A stretch of 64,000 nucleotides of DNA from Dickeya oryzae (GCF_009372235.1 NZ_ML762921.1:186001-250000), one strand, 5' to 3'; positions 1 through 9,870 are shown, counted from the stretch's first letter. A program made the numbers and translations. The notes: a model not told the origin generated them from the letters alone.

Positions 1-1
1 T

Positions 2-175
2 CCCGCCGTAAACACCCCGAATCTGACCGGGCTAAGTCCGCGCTATCCCTGGAATATTATCCTGCCGGTTGAACAACACGCGTTGCGGCTCAGTACCGAT
101 CCGCGCCCGCTTGCGCCGGAAAAAATCGGTATTGGCGATCTGGTCATCGGCGACAGTTTTATCACCGTCCGCTAA
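2..175 (+). CDS. 3' end of an unknown gene of the CIS-like locus
   Basis: This is an open frame from the left edge to a TAA at 173-175, covering the last 57 residues of a protein that starts outside the window. The tail ends IGDLVIGDSFITVR and has no motif I recognise. It is followed after 51 bases by the fibre-like gene on the same strand, so it probably belongs to the same contractile-injection-like operon. The other two forward frames are interrupted, which supports this one. Function unknown. Confidence 0.6.
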   Translation, partial: PAVNTPNLTGLSPRYPWNIILPVEQHALRLSTDPRPLAPEKIGIGDLVIGDSFITVR

Positions 176-226
176 CCCGCGATAACGGCACGGCCACGCG
201 GGAGAAGCGACAAAAGGAGTAGGTCA

Positions 227-1054
227 GTGGCAAAACGAAATCGCGGCACGTTGAAAAACTATTTCCGTCAGGGCGCTATGCCGTCCGCCGAGCACTTTTC
301 CGATTTGATCGACTCGTCAGTCAACAAAATCGAGGAAGGGTTTGATAAAACACCGGAACACGGGCTGAAGCTCGCCGCACTGGATGCCCACGCCAGACTG
401 ATGACGTTTTACCGCGACAGTGACCCCAGCCGGGAGTTGTGGTCAGTTGGCCTGCAACCGGACAGCGATCGCTTACAGATAGACCGCCACCTCAGCGACG
501 GGCAGGAGGTGATGGACGACACAGCCCCCTTGTTGACACTCACCCCGGAAGGGCGAATGGGCGTGAATACCACCGCGCCGCGCCATGCGCTTGAGGTCAA
601 CGGGGTGATCGGCGCGCAAGGTCGCGCCGGGGCGCAATGGGCAGAGACACTACCGGCTGATGGTCAGTGGCACGATATCACCCCCAAACTGGAAGGGTGC
701 CAGGCGTTTGAAGTCATGGCCGGTGTGGGTATCCGCCATTCAGGGCGTTACGCGTTGCTCCACGCTATTGCCCTGAATACCTGTGCGCCCAGCGGTTTTC
801 TGTTCAACTTTTTCGGCCACAAAAACCGCATCAACGCGCACCATGCTTATTACCATTCACGGGCTGACAAGCTGACATTGCGCTGGCTGCGCGACGATAC
901 CCCCACGCACGGTCATGACGGTATCCGCCCTTACCGGTTGCAGATTCGCACCCACACCAGTTACGGCGACGGCATCGTCATTCGCTACCACCTCACCCAA
1001 CTGTGGCATGACGTCTACATGCACGACTGCCTGTTACCGGCACAGGAGGCGTGA
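227..1054 (+). CDS. Fibre-like protein of a CIS-like locus (function unknown)
   Basis: The 275-residue protein starts at GTG 227 behind AAAAGGAG. The N-terminus (about residues 8-60) has a conserved-looking LKNYFRQGAMPSAEHFSDLI segment and an amphipathic helix. Around residues 100-130 there is a PEGRMGVNTTAPRHALEVNG segment, the pattern found in tail-fibre and head-domain regions of phage and bacterial surface proteins. The C-terminal half is predicted beta-rich. No signal peptide or membrane segment is visible. The stop overlaps the GTG start of the next gene (GTGA), so it is translationally coupled to the baseplate gene. Reading it as a fibre or baseplate accessory is inference from context; the enzymatic or binding role is unknown. 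Confidence 0.65.
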   Translation: MAKRNRGTLKNYFRQGAMPSAEHFSDLIDSSVNKIEEGFDKTPEHGLKLAALDAHARLMTFYRDSDPSRELWSVGLQPDSDRLQIDRHLSDGQEVMDDTAPLLTLTPEGRMGVNTTAPRHALEVNGVIGAQGRAGAQWAETLPADGQWHDITPKLEGCQAFEVMAGVGIRHSGRYALLHAIALNTCAPSGFLFNFFGHKNRINAHHAYYHSRADKLTLRWLRDDTPTHGHDGIRPYRLQIRTHTSYGDGIVIRYHLTQLWHDVYMHDCLLPAQEA

Positions 1055-3513
1055 GCATGGCACCGTCGTCGTTTATCCCAAGGCAAACGGATGACCCGGA
1101 TAACGTTGCCAGCCTGCTGCGCGACGGGCTGGAGCTCGTGCAGACACTCAGCGGCAACCGCTGGACCGACTACAACCTGCACGACCCCGGCGTCACCCTG
1201 TTAGAACTGTTGTGTTTCGCGCTGACGGACCTTATCTATCGCACCGATTTCGACGTTGCCGATTATCTGACAACGCCTGACGGCCAGCTGGATTACGCCG
1301 CACAGGGGCTGATGCTGCCGGAGCAGATTTTCCCGGCACGCCCCTGCACCCGAGAAGATTATCAGCATGCGATACAAGACAACGTCGATGACGTCGAGCG
1401 CGTCTGGGTAACACTGGACGCCCAATGCCCGCAGTACTATCACCTCGACCTGCTGCTCACCGAGTCGGCACGTCAGCGCTGTGAACACCATCCGGCGCTG
1501 CGCGATGCCATCATCACGGCGGTTACCGAGGTTTACCACCGCAACCGCAACCTGTGTGAAGACCTCGCCGGGGTACGCATCATCGACAGCCGCGGGCTGC
1601 GACTGTACGCCGATATTGAGCTGCAACGTCACGATAATGCCGACGCGCTGGCGGCGGACATTTACTTTCAGGCCGAACAGTGGCTGCGCGGCGACGACAC
1701 CCGCGCCGACGAGATACCCGATAATGACCCCATAGCCCCAACCCGCGCCCTCTCGTCACTCTATACCCGGCTCATCAGCCTCGATGGGATTAGCCATATC
1801 CAACAATTGCGCCTGATCCCGCCGCCTGAACGGGAGGGTGTCCCCAACGCTCGCTCTGATCATCGCCGTTCGGATCACGTCAGCCCCGATCACTTCAGCC
1901 CCGGCGACTGGATCCTGCTGCCGAAAAAGCACGATGACATTCACCTCAGGTTTACCCATCAGGGTTATCCCGTGCCGATTGATTTCAGCGCCATGAGTAT
2001 CCGGTTGGTGCGACGGCAGGCGCAAGCTGGCTCGCTGGGCGAGCAAATCCGCCGCCAGACCGACACCCTGATCCCGGTGCCACACGGCACCTGGCGCGCG
2101 CTGTCGGAGTATCATTCTCTCCAGTCGCTGTTCCCCCGCGTCTACCAACTGGACGCCCCGCGTTTTCCAGCCGCGATGAACCCGCAGGCGCACCGGCAGG
2201 TACAACAATTTCGCGGCTATCTGCTGCTGTTTGAACAACTGATGGCTAACTTCTGCGCCAATCTGGCTAACCTGCGCGACCTGTTTTCCCCGTCTATCGA
2301 CACCGGGCGCAGTTACGCCTTTGGCTTGCTCAATGGCAGCCAGTTTCGTGGGGTGGATGACCTCTATCCTGACGACGCCGCGACCCGCTTTCAGCACCTG
2401 CTGGCCGGTATCGATCACTACCCGGAACGCAAAGGTCGGCTATTCGACTATCTGTTGGCGTTATACGGCGAAACACTGGATACCCGTTTATGGCGTCAGC
2501 CGGGCGAAGCGCTGGATGACAACGTGCCAATCCCCTTATCACTGGAATACCCACGCCGGTTTATTCAGGCCATCGACCGCCTGACACGCGATCGGGGCGC
2601 GGGTTTCAACCTGTGCCAGCCGATGACCCACCGGGAAAACCGGGGAGGATTCGCGCACCGTGTGGCGCTACTGCTCGGCATGGACGACGCCGACGACTGG
2701 CCCTATAGCCAGACACTGGTCCGGCAGGGATGGCGGTTCATCACCAACGACGCCCTGCTGCACTGTGCGCAGGAGCAGTCACGCCTGCAATGGTTGGATC
2801 AACGCTCGCTCGACAGTTTGCTGGATGTGCCGCTACGGGAAGCGCCAGAGCCGGGGAGCGCGGAGGAAGCCGCGACAGCGCGCGACATACAGGCACTCTG
2901 CGACCATCCCTTGCCGATCACGCTGTTGCAGCACGGTGTCACGCTGGCGCATTACCGTATTTTGCCGCCACGCAGCGGTAGCCGTTATCAGGCGCTGTTC
3001 CGGTTACCGCCAGCAACCACACCGCCATACAGCGCACTGTGGCTCTATCTGGGTGACAGCAGCCGACCGGCGCAACTGGTGCACCTCGTTAATCAACTAC
3101 GCCGTCGTTTGATTCAACTCAATCAACAGTGCGAAGGGGTGTATGTGCTAGAGCACCTGCTGCTGCAACCGGCACCGCCACACCGCTGTACAGATGACCG
3201 CCCCGACCTGTTTCGCGGCCAGCTCAGCCTGATCCTGCCCGGCTACACCGCCCGGGGCGGCAACCCGCTGTTTCGAGGGCAGGCCGAAGCGTTAATAGCC
3301 CGCCAGTGCCCGGCACACCTGCTGCCGCTCTGCCACTGGCTCGATCTCGATGCCATGCACAGCTTCGAAACCGCCTGGCTCACCTGGCTTGATGCACGAC
3401 GCCACGCCCGCGGTCAGCCCTTGTGCGACGAGGCCAGCGCCCGACTGACGGCGCTGTTACACGACTGGCACACCCCATCCCCGTTTTCTCAACCAGAAGG
3501 ACAGGACGCATGA
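1051..3513 (+). CDS. Baseplate protein, Afp12/gp47-like, of a contractile injection system
   Basis: This 820-residue protein has the N-terminal signature GNRWTDYNLHDPGVTLLELL followed by a CFALTDLIYRTDF stretch. As I know the family, this is the hallmark of the Afp12/Pvc12-type large baseplate wedge proteins of extracellular contractile injection systems. No signal peptide or membrane segment is seen, as expected for a structural particle protein. The start is GTG 1051 behind CAGGAGGC, overlapping the upstream stop; the end overlaps the ATG of the tape-measure gene (ATGA at 3510-3513). The gene therefore sits in a tightly coupled structural operon. The rest of the protein has no motif I can name with confidence. 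Confidence 0.75.
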   Translation: MSMAPSSFIPRQTDDPDNVASLLRDGLELVQTLSGNRWTDYNLHDPGVTLLELLCFALTDLIYRTDFDVADYLTTPDGQLDYAAQGLMLPEQIFPARPCTREDYQHAIQDNVDDVERVWVTLDAQCPQYYHLDLLLTESARQRCEHHPALRDAIITAVTEVYHRNRNLCEDLAGVRIIDSRGLRLYADIELQRHDNADALAADIYFQAEQWLRGDDTRADEIPDNDPIAPTRALSSLYTRLISLDGISHIQQLRLIPPPEREGVPNARSDHRRSDHVSPDHFSPGDWILLPKKHDDIHLRFTHQGYPVPIDFSAMSIRLVRRQAQAGSLGEQIRRQTDTLIPVPHGTWRALSEYHSLQSLFPRVYQLDAPRFPAAMNPQAHRQVQQFRGYLLLFEQLMANFCANLANLRDLFSPSIDTGRSYAFGLLNGSQFRGVDDLYPDDAATRFQHLLAGIDHYPERKGRLFDYLLALYGETLDTRLWRQPGEALDDNVPIPLSLEYPRRFIQAIDRLTRDRGAGFNLCQPMTHRENRGGFAHRVALLLGMDDADDWPYSQTLVRQGWRFITNDALLHCAQEQSRLQWLDQRSLDSLLDVPLREAPEPGSAEEAATARDIQALCDHPLPITLLQHGVTLAHYRILPPRSGSRYQALFRLPPATTPPYSALWLYLGDSSRPAQLVHLVNQLRRRLIQLNQQCEGVYVLEHLLLQPAPPHRCTDDRPDLFRGQLSLILPGYTARGGNPLFRGQAEALIARQCPAHLLPLCHWLDLDAMHSFETAWLTWLDARRHARGQPLCDEASARLTALLHDWHTPSPFSQPEGQDA

Positions 3514-6500
3514 CGCAGCCACACCGGATCCACACCGCCAGCCTGACGCTCGACTTTTGCCATCCGTCCGAAGCGGAGCGGTTTGAGCGCGAGGCCCCAC
3601 ATCTGGTGCAGCACCAGCTGTTGCCATTGATTGACACGCTGTTTGAGCAGTATTCGCCGCCGCATCAACTGTGGGTTATCGACCACCTGAACTGTGATTT
3701 GGGTGCACTGCCAGCATCGGATCTGGCAACTGCATTGCTGGGCGCACTGCAACAACAACTCACACAACAACTCACACAAGCGCTGCGCGCGCAACGACGG
3801 GACGTGAACATACCTGATGACGGACACGAGGCAGAGGCTGCGGCCAGACAAGCCGTGCCACAAGCAGTACGGCAAGAAGATGTACGACAAGAAGATGTAC
3901 AACAAGAAGTACAACAAGAAGTACAACAAGAAGTACTGGATGGCCCCGCCGCCCAATGGCGTCAGTTGGCGTTTTACCTGCAACACGGCGTGATGCCCTG
4001 GCATTACCCCAGCCGACAAGGCTGGTGGCGGGTGGATAACCACCGCCGTCACTGGCTGACCGAGGCGGTGCGTCTGCACGCTACACAGCTCAACCAGTTA
4101 CTGAACGCCAGCCCTCACCCGGCAAGCCTGATCGCCCGGCTGGTTTCGCAACTGCCGCTAAGCGCGCTCAATGGCTGGCTGGAACAGCTCTCCCCGGCCC
4201 ATCAGGACATGGCGCTGCGCTGTCTGGCAGAACGGCCGCCGCAGCGGGACATGCCCGCCGCGTTGCGGGGACGGCTGCATCGCCACTGGCACCAACGCAT
4301 CCATCAGGCGTTGCAGCAGCACCGTCTGCGCCAGGAATTACTCCCCATCTGGTCAATATTGCTCGGCGAGCAGCGCCCCCGCTTTTTGCTGGCGCTGTAT
4401 GCCTGCGGGCAACACGCTGATGTGGTGCGCGCAATGGCACAGACATTGGATGACACCACCTTCAACGACCTGCTGATCCTGCTGGCACCGCAGGCACAGC
4501 CGTTCATCCAGCAGGTACTGAACCACCCGGTGTGGCTCCGCCAGCCTGACGACGTCATCTCCCCGGCGGAACCACCCCAGCTGTTACGGGAGTTCACCCT
4601 GCATTACCTGCTGGTACAGCGCGGCGGTCAGTTCAATAAACAGCGCTACATGGCCGGGTTGATTGGCCGTCTGGCGGCGCACCACAATAGGGAGCGCACC
4701 GAAGTACTGCAATCACTGTACCTGCATCTGGCCGCCTGGCCGGGCGACCGGGCGCTGAAGCAGCCGCTGTTGTCGTTACTGACCACTCTCTGGGAAGAAA
4801 TGGCCGCCCCCGCCCGGTCACTGCCACTGTTGTCCATCCCCCTGTCAGGCGTTCAGCCGGTACAGTACCGTGCGACAACCCACGAGCGCGGCCCACAAAA
4901 GCCGACCACCGCAGAGACCTTCTCCCCCGAATGGCGACAGCACTGGCTGGATGCCCTGCAACAGGCCGATGAAGCAGCGTTCCATCGGCTATGGCGACAC
5001 AGCGCACCGGCTGTGCTGCTGATGTTACGCCCACTGTTGATCCACTGCGGTCAGCAAAGTCGGGTGCGCCAGCGCTGGGCGGTGCGTTTTTCCGCTACCG
5101 CGCGCTATCGCCTGCTAACGTTGCTGGAACCGACTGAGGCCCCTTTTATTCGTGACCTGATGGCCGAGGTCAGCGCCAGCCAGTCGGCTATCAACGCCCA
5201 CGCCGCCCACGCGCCGGGTGAACCACTGCTGACACACAGCCTGTGGAACCTCACCTTCAGCTATCTGCTGGTCGAGCGCGGCAGCGAGTTCAACCGCCAC
5301 AGCTATCTGGAGGCGTTGCTGCGGCAACTGGCGGCACACCATAACCTGTCACGCCAGACGCTGGTTGAGGCATTGTTGCAGCACCTGCGCCATACCACCG
5401 CTGACAGCGAGGTACGCCGGTCACTGCTGGCCCTGCTCAGCCGCTGGCAAGACAGCGAGCCGGGCGCACCGTCACTGCCGCCGTCATCGTCATCGTCAAA
5501 ACAGCCTCAGCCATCCGCCGGGCAGACATTCCCGATCGAGGCTGATTTTCCGCCCCCGGCCGACCCGCTGCTCGATGCGGCCTGTTACCAATACCTGTAC
5601 GATGTGTTGATCGACGGCTCACCGGTGCGTCGTTTTACACCGACGCAAGCGGTACCGGATACCCGTTATGCAACCTCATCCCCTGCCGGTGCCGACCTGC
5701 TGTACTGCCTGCAACAGTTACAACGCCACCACCCGTTATTGATCCAACGCTGGCTGGCGGTTTCCACACACCATCCCGCCAGTTGGTTACGGCTGTGCGC
5801 CGCACTGCGCCCGTCACACGCTGCCCGGTTACTGGCGCTGTTAGTCATGCTGCGCCAGCCATCTGCCAATCTGCGCCACCTGTCGGCGACACTCGACACC
5901 GCCACCCGCCGCCTGAGCCTTGCCCAACGGCAGGCCTTCTACGGGCAGATGATCGACACGCTGGCGGCCAACCGCACACCGGACTGGATGGCAATCCGTG
6001 ATGCAGTCAGCCAGGCTGACCCAGCCACCAGCGTGACGACACCGCCACCGGCTCCCCCCACCGTCGCCCAGACGCCACGCACTATCGATGAAGCCAGCGC
6101 ACTGGCGTTATTACAACGGATAGCGGATCACGGCCCGGACGCCGTTACCGAAAGCGACCTGAGCGCACTCCCGGCAGCACTGGCGCGCCTGCTGCCCACA
6201 CAGCCCGAGGCCATTCGCCGTTTACTGCTACCGGCGCTGCGCTCATCGGCTCTTGGCGAACAACTGGCTGACAGGCTCCCTGACACACTGCACACCGCAT
6301 TACTGCTGCTGTTGCGCCGTCACGACTTCCTGGCGCTGTACCCATATGGCCGGTTGGTGACCAACCTCTGCTATCGCCATCAGGCGTACTATGATCAGGA
6401 CAACTATGATCCAGCGAACGACAGGGCATCGTCGGTACTGGAAAACCTGTTCAGGCGGGCGCTGTACCACGCGTTGTTCGCCACCGACTCACCGATGGCT

Positions 6501-7388
6501 ATCGCCGCGTTTATCCGCTATTGCCTTGACCAGTTGGCGGCTGACTGGCAAACACGCAGCCATCAGGCATCACCGGCGACGTTCTACCGTTTTCTACTGG
6601 AACAGGCACAGGCCGAGTGCTTACCGGCAACCCGCCTACTGGTCGAGCGGCTGCAACAGCTCATCACTACCGCCGGGCTGCATCAGGACACCCCACCCGC
6701 CGCACCTGCCGATATCGCCGATATCGCCGATGGCAGCGATACCGGGTACCGCGAGGAACACCACAGCGCAGAGGAGCCTTGCTCTGCCCCCTCCGATGCA
6801 GAAGATACACCGCTGCCTGCACTGGCACCGCCCGCACGCACGCCGGTTATCAGCGACTGGCAAGGTGATGACGCACTGCGCACCGACGACCCACTGTCTG
6901 TCGCCAACGCCGGGCTGGTGCTGGCCTCCCCCTACTTACCTCGCTTGCTGGCACGGCTGGGGTGGGTGCAAAACGGGGAATTTACCGCACCGGATGCCCG
7001 CTATCAGGCCATTTACTGCCTGCAATATCTGGTCAGCCCGCAGCTCGACTATGCCGAATACCAGTTAGCGCTGAACAAGTTACTGTGCGGGGTGCCGCTC
7101 AACGCGCCGCTACCACGGGCGATGACACCGGACACCGCCACCTGCGACACGCTGGACACGCTATTGGCTGCCATCCTGCAACACTGGAACGCGTTAGGTC
7201 ACACCTCGGTAGAGGGCCTGCGTCAGACCTTTTTGCAACGCGAAGGCACCCTGTGGCGACAGGCAGATAGCTGGAAACTGGAAGTGGACCCCGGCCCGTT
7301 CGACATGCTGCTCGACCGACTGCCGTGGGGATATTCGACCATCAAATACCCCTGGATGGACAGGCCGCTGCACGTGGTCTGGCGTTGA
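3510..7388 (+). CDS. Contractile injection system tape measure protein (CIS_TMP family)
   Basis: The protein is 1292 residues from ATG 3510, which overlaps the previous stop and has AGAAGG upstream; a longer in-frame start at 3423 lies inside the baseplate gene and was not used. The C-terminal 160 residues carry the family hallmarks: an AGLVLASPYLPRLLARLGW segment, LNKLLCGVPL, FLQREGTLW and a final IKYPWMDRPLHVVW-like tail. Two internal copies of a HYLLVQRGGQFN / SYLLVERGSEFN module with a following LAAHHN motif occur near residues 375 and 590. Near residues 120-142 there is a VRQED/VQQE short tandem repeat. In eCIS these proteins set tube length and cap the particle. The Ala/Pro/Asp-rich linker around residues 1060-1115 is probably disordered. 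Confidence 0.85.
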   Translation: MTQPHRIHTASLTLDFCHPSEAERFEREAPHLVQHQLLPLIDTLFEQYSPPHQLWVIDHLNCDLGALPASDLATALLGALQQQLTQQLTQALRAQRRDVNIPDDGHEAEAAARQAVPQAVRQEDVRQEDVQQEVQQEVQQEVLDGPAAQWRQLAFYLQHGVMPWHYPSRQGWWRVDNHRRHWLTEAVRLHATQLNQLLNASPHPASLIARLVSQLPLSALNGWLEQLSPAHQDMALRCLAERPPQRDMPAALRGRLHRHWHQRIHQALQQHRLRQELLPIWSILLGEQRPRFLLALYACGQHADVVRAMAQTLDDTTFNDLLILLAPQAQPFIQQVLNHPVWLRQPDDVISPAEPPQLLREFTLHYLLVQRGGQFNKQRYMAGLIGRLAAHHNRERTEVLQSLYLHLAAWPGDRALKQPLLSLLTTLWEEMAAPARSLPLLSIPLSGVQPVQYRATTHERGPQKPTTAETFSPEWRQHWLDALQQADEAAFHRLWRHSAPAVLLMLRPLLIHCGQQSRVRQRWAVRFSATARYRLLTLLEPTEAPFIRDLMAEVSASQSAINAHAAHAPGEPLLTHSLWNLTFSYLLVERGSEFNRHSYLEALLRQLAAHHNLSRQTLVEALLQHLRHTTADSEVRRSLLALLSRWQDSEPGAPSLPPSSSSSKQPQPSAGQTFPIEADFPPPADPLLDAACYQYLYDVLIDGSPVRRFTPTQAVPDTRYATSSPAGADLLYCLQQLQRHHPLLIQRWLAVSTHHPASWLRLCAALRPSHAARLLALLVMLRQPSANLRHLSATLDTATRRLSLAQRQAFYGQMIDTLAANRTPDWMAIRDAVSQADPATSVTTPPPAPPTVAQTPRTIDEASALALLQRIADHGPDAVTESDLSALPAALARLLPTQPEAIRRLLLPALRSSALGEQLADRLPDTLHTALLLLLRRHDFLALYPYGRLVTNLCYRHQAYYDQDNYDPANDRASSVLENLFRRALYHALFATDSPMAIAAFIRYCLDQLAADWQTRSHQASPATFYRFLLEQAQAECLPATRLLVERLQQLITTAGLHQDTPPAAPADIADIADGSDTGYREEHHSAEEPCSAPSDAEDTPLPALAPPARTPVISDWQGDDALRTDDPLSVANAGLVLASPYLPRLLARLGWVQNGEFTAPDARYQAIYCLQYLVSPQLDYAEYQLALNKLLCGVPLNAPLPRAMTPDTATCDTLDTLLAAILQHWNALGHTSVEGLRQTFLQREGTLWRQADSWKLEVDPGPFDMLLDRLPWGYSTIKYPWMDRPLHVVWR
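3867..3935 (+). repeat. In-frame tandem repeat inside the tape-measure gene
   Basis: Two 15-base units (gtacNNcaagaagat type) are followed by three identical 12-base units gtacaacaagaa. They encode VRQED, VRQED, VQQE, VQQE, VQQE. Both unit lengths are multiples of three, so copy-number change would keep the frame and only alter the length of a charged, probably helical linker. A separate 15-base duplication (caacaactcacacaa) lies shortly upstream, near 3753-3780. Confidence 0.85.
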
Positions 7389-7446
7389 GCCGCCCCGTCT
7401 TGTCGGCATCTGCTATCGACACCTGTTAAGGGAGTAAACCACCGTC

Positions 7447-9870
7447 ATGAGGATTCACCGTTTTATTGTGCATCGAGCCATACCCGTACCACAGTGTGTC
7501 TTGCTGGGGTTAGTGGCCTGCCTGTTTTTACTGGCATTACCGCTCACGCCGATGGCCTCTGCTGCACAGCCGGAAGCAGTGTCTTCTCTGCCAGCGGACA
7601 CGCCCACTGCCACGCCCACCTATGCACAATGCCTTCAGGTGCTGGAACGGATGGACAGCCGACGGTTTACCCACATCACGCAGGATAAACTGGCGATTAT
7701 CTACCACGATAATGACGACTATCAGCGTGATTATCACCAGCCGGGGGACTACCTTGCCGATGGGGTGTTCGGCCCCAAAACCCGTAAATGGCTGGCGACG
7801 TTTTGTGGCGAATTCGACATCACGCCTGCACCTAATCGCAACACCTTCGTCGAGGCGTTGCTGGTGTCACTGGCTAAAGTGTCCGAGTTGGATCAACTGT
7901 TTCCTTACTGGCGCAGCCGGATGAGCGCACCAGAGCTGTTGCAGTGGCCGACGCAGAAAACCATCGAGTTTCTTAGCGCGCAAGTGGAAGCAATGAGCAC
8001 ACCGTCTACGGAGGTCGCTCCCGTGGAGTACTACGCGCTGACAGAGGACGACCTGAGCAAACTGGCGGAACGCAACGCCATTCAGAGCCAACTGGACGCA
8101 CTGACAGGCCACCAGTTCACCAGCCCGGTAGAATTGAACAACGCGGTACGCCCGTTAATCCGTCAGTTACACGGTGATGAAGAGCAGATTTTGCGGCAAA
8201 TTGTCGACGCCGTACCGGTCAATAGCGGTGCGCGTCATGCCCCTCAGGCCAGCGACGACAGCGCGGATACCCCGCCAGATCTCCCGTCAGATACGCCACA
8301 ACCCAGCGATGCCAACACGGTGATGGCCTACTCGCTCAACCAGAATGCACTGGAGCTGGTTTATCTCGATCTCAATCTGGTATCGGTCGATAAGGATGCG
8401 CTGACGCAACTGGCTACACTGAAAAACATACCGTTTGCCGACCGTTACCAACTGACGGTCGCGCTGAAGCTGGCTGGGCTTGGCCGCCTCAATCGCCAGA
8501 GCTGGCAGCGCATTATTGAGATAGCCCGCAAAGACGGCGCGCCGTCAGCCACCCTGCCGCCGATGGTGTGGCGGGCATCGGACGATTGCGGATGTGAAGA
8601 CAGCGCCCCGAACATTAACGGCGATGACGCCACCTTCTACGGCTTTTATCCTTACTGGCAACCGCTGGCGGAAGGGCAAAGCCTGAATTTCCGCCAGTTG
8701 GACCGCATCGGGTATTTCTCTGCCGCCCTCCTGCCGGGTGGACGCGAACCACAACTGGTGTGGCCGCCCAACTGGCGGAAAAACAAACCCTATTCCAACT
8801 TTATCCGACTGGCGCATCGTTATCGCACGAATGTTGACCTGGTGGTCTCCACGCCACGAAAACTGCCATCGGCAACGCTGGTCAGTCTGTTCACCCCCTC
8901 GGTGATTGCCCGCCTGAGCGCCAGTGTGCAAACGCCGCTGGAGGACTGGATTAATGGAGCGAAACCTTGGCTGACGCTGGGTCTGGGTAGCATTGACACC
9001 ATGGCGGATGGCGTCACGCTGGACATCGACCTGACCCGGCTGACCACCCGCGCCGGTCAACAGGCTTTTATTCGCTTTGTACAGGCGCTGCGCAACGCGC
9101 TGACCCCCACCGGACACCGCTTCAACCCACCGCCCCACTACGCCATCAACCTGATCGTGCCGGTGGAATTGCTGTTGAAGCGACAGGGATTTTATACTCT
9201 GGATAACCTGCGCGAACTGCTGCCGTATGTTGACAGGTTTATCCTGCAATCGGATCCACCCGAGGGGGTTGGCGAACCGCGCCGGGCACGCGACCAACTG
9301 AACGACCTGCGCTACGCATTAAGCCAGCAGCCACAGGACGGTATTGCCGACCTGTACCGCAAGATGGTGCCTATCCTGATTAGTGACGCCAACCGCCAGC
9401 AAACGACGGAGCTGACCGAACTGGTGCATTACAGTAGCTGGAACTTCCTCAGTGCGGCTTACTGGCCGCTGCCGCTTAACGACACCAGCCAACAGCTTAT
9501 CAGCCACACCTATTACCCCAGCACGATCCTGCCCGCGCCGCTGGCGCAGATAGCGGCCGTCGCCAATGCCGTTATCGACGTCATCTGCCCTAACCGTTGG
9601 GTACTGCGCCTGATTCTGCTGATCACCTTTTGGGGAATTGTCATCACCGGGCTCGTCAGCCTGTGGCTGTTCCCGGTGCGCAGGGTGACCGAATCACTGT
9701 GGTTTGCGGGGTTTGTGGTGCTGTTTGCCGCAACGCTGATGTTGGCGCTGGTCGCGGATCCATACTGGCAGCAATACCAAACCGTGATCCTGCTGCTGTT
9801 CGCCGCCGTGGTGGTCGCCATCGCCATGCTGCAACGCGTGCGGAAAAACCGGCGGGATCGAAATCCGTGA
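7447..9870 (+). CDS. Membrane-anchored, signal-peptide protein with degenerate GH18 domain
   Basis: The 807-residue protein starts at ATG 7447 behind GGGAG. It opens with a signal peptide (about residues 1-40, ending near MASAAQ). Next is a small domain (about 50-115) containing GDYLADGVFGPKTRKWL, which resembles a peptidoglycan-binding fold. A helical linker follows, then a GH18-like TIM barrel (about 395-670) starting FYGFYPYW. The usual DxxDxDxE catalytic motif reads DGVTLDIDL at about 521, so the acid glutamate is missing and the domain is probably non-hydrolytic. Three membrane helices close the protein (about 718-742, 751-770, 779-796). It lies 58 bases after the tape-measure gene. I infer an envelope-anchoring or cell-wall-binding partner of the particle; an accessory or unrelated chitinase-like role cannot be excluded. 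Confidence 0.7.
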   Translation: MRIHRFIVHRAIPVPQCVLLGLVACLFLLALPLTPMASAAQPEAVSSLPADTPTATPTYAQCLQVLERMDSRRFTHITQDKLAIIYHDNDDYQRDYHQPGDYLADGVFGPKTRKWLATFCGEFDITPAPNRNTFVEALLVSLAKVSELDQLFPYWRSRMSAPELLQWPTQKTIEFLSAQVEAMSTPSTEVAPVEYYALTEDDLSKLAERNAIQSQLDALTGHQFTSPVELNNAVRPLIRQLHGDEEQILRQIVDAVPVNSGARHAPQASDDSADTPPDLPSDTPQPSDANTVMAYSLNQNALELVYLDLNLVSVDKDALTQLATLKNIPFADRYQLTVALKLAGLGRLNRQSWQRIIEIARKDGAPSATLPPMVWRASDDCGCEDSAPNINGDDATFYGFYPYWQPLAEGQSLNFRQLDRIGYFSAALLPGGREPQLVWPPNWRKNKPYSNFIRLAHRYRTNVDLVVSTPRKLPSATLVSLFTPSVIARLSASVQTPLEDWINGAKPWLTLGLGSIDTMADGVTLDIDLTRLTTRAGQQAFIRFVQALRNALTPTGHRFNPPPHYAINLIVPVELLLKRQGFYTLDNLRELLPYVDRFILQSDPPEGVGEPRRARDQLNDLRYALSQQPQDGIADLYRKMVPILISDANRQQTTELTELVHYSSWNFLSAAYWPLPLNDTSQQLISHTYYPSTILPAPLAQIAAVANAVIDVICPNRWVLRLILLITFWGIVITGLVSLWLFPVRRVTESLWFAGFVVLFAATLMLALVADPYWQQYQTVILLLFAAVVVAIAMLQRVRKNRRDRNP

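Noticed and set aside
3867-3935. Tandem repeat as a CRISPR array
   Set aside because: Units are 12-15 bases with no spacers and are in frame within a coding sequence.
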